From NCBI RefSeq assembly GCF_964019385.1, contig NC_088644.1, positions 18,972,170-19,036,169 of the forward strand: a DNA stretch of 64,000 bases, in the 5' to 3' direction. The DNA is from Sycon ciliatum (taxonomy: Eukaryota > Porifera > Calcarea > Leucosolenida > Sycettidae). Below, in pieces: positions 61,302 through 64,000 of the stretch. The notes below the pieces were generated by a model. It did no database searches. It saw only the letters and a list, made by a program, of their open reading frames with translations, and had not been told where the DNA came from. The first letter of the stretch is position 1; each line of letters begins with the position of its first letter. A program made the position numbers and the translations under genes.

Positions 61302-62373
61302 CTGTACATGTGAGCAAGCAAAGGACAACACAGTATGGACAACGATTATTAGAATCAGAGTTTGAATGGCACAGAAGAAAGAAATTGCCACACATGAATG
61401 AAAAAATTGGATCAAGGACTATAGTATAAGAACAAAAACAAAGAAAACACAAAAGGACTGTCCTAGCACCTGTACGGTGTCTTGGGGATACTCCAATCCA
61501 ATCTAGAAGATGTAAACCAAGACATATTCATACCATATTTGCTAGGTGTGGTGGCCTGTAGTGAATACCAGAATCATCAGCGCGCCCCTGAAATTAGTCG
61601 TACACCCCAGTGCACAACCAATGTACAAGATGTATGAATAGAGTTCATGTATGACGTGCACTCATTTGAAGGCCAGCTGGTCTTTCCCAGGCGTTTACAG
61701 AGTGCTGTACGCAACCGTGGATGATGAGCGATTTCAAAATTTCCAACTCCACTCACCAATGGGATTTCATGACCTTGGACGTCCTGAAAATCTTGTGATC
61801 TCCTCCATCCAAACGTAGAGACCAAACACTAAGCAGGAGCAACAGAAGCGCTTCCAAGTTCCTTGAGTGCTTCTCTACTGCACCTGAGCGAGATGCACCT
61901 CCAACACCTTCCACAATTTCCTTCGTTAAAGTTCTTCGTGTTGCTGAAGTTCACTACACAGGCTGCTTGTTGCTGTGCTAGCAAAGCGTCAGTTCTGACG
62001 GCCTGTGCATTAGTGACCAGTACGAATGACTTCTAAAAGGTCTGGTGACTGCTATACTGGAGCTGAGGCAATTTGCTGCTTTAGCTTGTCAAATTCCCCG
62101 CTTGCTTTTCCACTCACTGCAGAAGCGTGTTCCCGTCACGCAAAATTACGCATCTGTGAGCGACATCCACAGAACCTGCTGGGGTGAGTGCGCGTGTACT
62201 CAAGTCTAGCCCTGAGCACGTTTTTTCTTCTTTTTTTCAGCTCCAGTATTGCTGTATTTTTCATTGCAAAGCCGTCCTCGACTGTTGTGTTCGTTTTCCA
62301 AATGAAGTGGCAATAGGGCTTCGAAGTGCCATGTCAGGTCCTTGACAACTTCGTAGCAACAGGGCACACCTAC

Positions 62374-62442
62374 CGTTGCGTCCCCCAGTGCGTGGTGTTT
62401 TCCACTGAATTTTTCAAATTTTACATCATGGCTTGTGCACAT
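62374..62442 (-). CDS. Possible exon with a DEDDh-exonuclease-like HALGD motif
   Basis: The minus frame reads VKFEKFSGKHHALGDAT and ends at a donor, ACG|GTAGGT. H-x-A-L-x-D-A near the end of a domain recalls the ExoIII motif of DnaQ-like 3'-5' exonucleases. The 5' boundary is unclear and the other Exo motifs were not found, so this is tentative. Confidence 0.25.
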
Positions 62443-62451
62443 TAAAGTAGA

Positions 62452-62687
62452 TACTGTAAATCAACTAATTTTCTCTGGTGATTTAATTTCGCTGATTTCG
62501 CCGCTGGGTACCAACCGGCCAAAGTAAATCGCCTGCCAAAGTTTGTCATAGAGGCAAATGATGCATGGATGCATGTGAGAGCACCAACTACTGATCGATT
62601 TCTTTTTTGAAAACCCTAATCGGCCAAAAGTTTCATTTCGAGATCGGCCAAAGTTTCTCACCGGCCAAAATTTGTTGATTTACAGTA
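62452..62687. mobile_element. MITE with TACTGTAAATCAAC termini (236 bp)
   Basis: The left end TACTGTAAATCAACTAATTT and right end AAATTTGTTGATTTACAGTA are inverted. CCGGCCAAA motifs are scattered inside. It begins 10 bp beyond the candidate exon at 62374. Confidence 0.85.
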
Positions 62688-63009
62688 CCTCACACGAAGT
62701 ACCAGGATATCCTTTTATTGTCCTTTTATTGTCCTTTTGGGGCACCGATCTGCTAGCTTTGTCCTCCTCCTGCAGGGCAGAGCAAAGCAGTTTCTTGCAC
62801 GAAATAATCACAAATCGGGGTGTGAATCCTGTACTTTTTATTGCCTTTCCCGAGGAGCATGGAGATCGATCCGTACGTCGTGCATGCACGTCAAGTTTTC
62901 TTTCGATCACTGTGAGAGGCGATTCTTTGTGCTATATCCTTTCTCGTGACTTCGGACATCTGATTTTGCTCTCTTTACGAAGCGGAAAGATGCTGAAGCA
63001 AGCGAGAAT

Positions 63010-63657
63010 TCAACTCGGATCAGAACTCTGAAATATTTTCTCCAGCTTGTTGCAGACCCTTTGTTTCACCTTCGGAATACTGGGAAGACCAGTAATCAGC
63101 TGCTCCATCAGCGTAGCAAAACCTCTATCAGCAAGGGACACCTATAAAAGCTGTTCATTCAAGCAAACCATTAATTCCCACCATCAGAAACCTGCATACT
63201 ACTCCAAAAAACAGTGAAGAGCAAGGGGATGCTAAAGTTTGCTTGTACCCAGAAATTTCGTTGGCATGCGTTGTCAATTAACAGTTATGTGTGACGTCAT
63301 CACTTCGAAACCCTATCAAGAAGGCGGAGAACATTTAAGAGCCTGAGTGGAGTTTCACGTGGCACAGGACGGCCACACAGAGACACTTTGCAATTTTCGG
63401 AATATAAAATACCATACGCACGATGCAGAGTTCAATTTGTGCGATATCAACATTGTTTGTGATCTACCTTATGAAGCAGAACTGGATCCTACTCACAAGT
63501 TTATCGACGGTTAGGCTGCCAACATGACTGGACAAACGATCCATGGCATCGCCAGACGCCAGAAGTTGGAAATCATGTCCTTTGCTGCAACGTCCATCTC
63601 CAAAAAGAACTCCATCTTCGTCTCAAAAGGCTTGAAATACTCCAAATTCAACCGAGC
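63010..63657 (-). CDS. C-terminal exons of an unidentified protein, with a frame break
   Basis: Exon 63657-63497 (acceptor GACTGACAG, donor CTT|GTGAGT) and exon 63141-63010 (acceptor TTTTATAG, stop TGA). The second is phase 0 and encodes VSLADRGFATLMEQLITGLP then KQRVCNKLEKIFQSSDPS. The first begins ARLNLEYFKPFETKMEFFLE and VAAKDMISNFWRL, but only the frame two bases over gives SGDAMDRLSSHVGSLTVDKL, which joins the next exon. The switch lies at a TCTGGCG-TCTGGCG direct repeat near 63556-63572, and the exon length (161) is not a multiple of three. No family recognised. The gene probably continues beyond the right of the window. Confidence 0.5.
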
Positions 63658-63913
63658 CTGTCAGTCTCACGCTTTCTCAGATCAGATCATTTTCTCTGTA
63701 GCAGTTGATGGGCAGATGCCTGCCACTACTTCAACAGGGTCTGGCTCCAAAGCATGCCTGGAACAAGCCATATTGAGGTTGCAAGCCACCCCTCCCAAGA
63801 AATTCGAATTTTTCAATGGTGGAAAGTACTACGAAGAGAATTTCAAAATGTATGGTTGTCCACACAATCGTTCAACCTACAGCATTCAAACTTTGCAGGA
63901 TTGTTCTGACCTA

Positions 63914-64000
63914 TAGTCTGTTTCAAAAAGATTTACAATCAGGTTTGGGTCTTAAAAAGTATGAAGATTAGGACACGGCAAATTGTTCTGTGAAGGTTTC
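63914..64000. mobile_element. Partial copy of the repeat inside the 42644-42993 MITE
   Basis: AGTCTGTTTCAAAAAGATT and GGACACGGCAAATTGTTCTG match 42685-42810 with an internal deletion. The copy is truncated by the window end. Confidence 0.7.

Noticed and set aside
63524..63916. 130-codon + strand ORF near the right edge
   Set aside because: It is antisense to a minus-strand exon that has proper acceptor and donor sites and continues in frame into a second exon.

Overview
This window is eukaryotic nuclear DNA from an animal. The genes are split by GT-AG introns and separated by microsatellites, minisatellites and many short inverted-repeat transposons. The recognisable proteins are CNOT9, hormone-sensitive lipase, LDAH, CCDC77 and an NDNF-like secreted protein. 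LDAH, CCDC77 and NDNF point to Metazoa. Short introns between conserved exons and the MITE load suggest an invertebrate, possibly an early-branching one such as a sponge, but the species cannot be fixed from sequence alone.

Layout. 1-2000: 3' end of a CCDC77-like coiled-coil gene (+). 2000-5400: intergenic DNA packed with nested MITEs and GT/GA microsatellites. 5413-6498: intronless LDAH-like lipid-droplet hydrolase (-). 7270-11074: 3' exons of a phytanoyl-CoA-dioxygenase-like gene (+) whose 5' end is unclear. 11.5-12.1 kb: a duplicated tRNA-derived SINE. 12333-18185: a hormone-sensitive lipase gene (-) whose exon phases fit, but with frame breaks and a missing middle. 19819-35414: CNOT9 (+), complete in nine exons, whose introns hold most of the transposon and microsatellite material. 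This includes a (CA)n run of about 440 bp, a 107-bp-arm hairpin, a piggyBac-like MITE and a dead mariner transposase. 35.4-55.4 kb: almost gene-free, with foldback elements, a TIR element carrying a broken zinc-finger gene, a satellite block and several minisatellites. 55467-58955: a 1162-residue single-exon NDNF-like secreted protein with two fibronectin-III modules and an in-frame GAGAFPG repeat. 61-63.7 kb: terminal exons of unidentified minus-strand genes.

Three genes in the first 18 kb (LDAH, hormone-sensitive lipase, PhyH-like dioxygenase) relate to lipid metabolism. The two divergent gene pairs LDAH/PhyH-like and HSL/CNOT9 share a dispersed ~150-bp GC-rich element in their intergenic promoter regions, in opposite orientations. 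No new multi-gene system was convincingly found. The most unusual material is the density and nesting of non-autonomous elements, the zinc-finger gene inside a TIR element, and repeated coding-frame breaks at slippage-prone sites.
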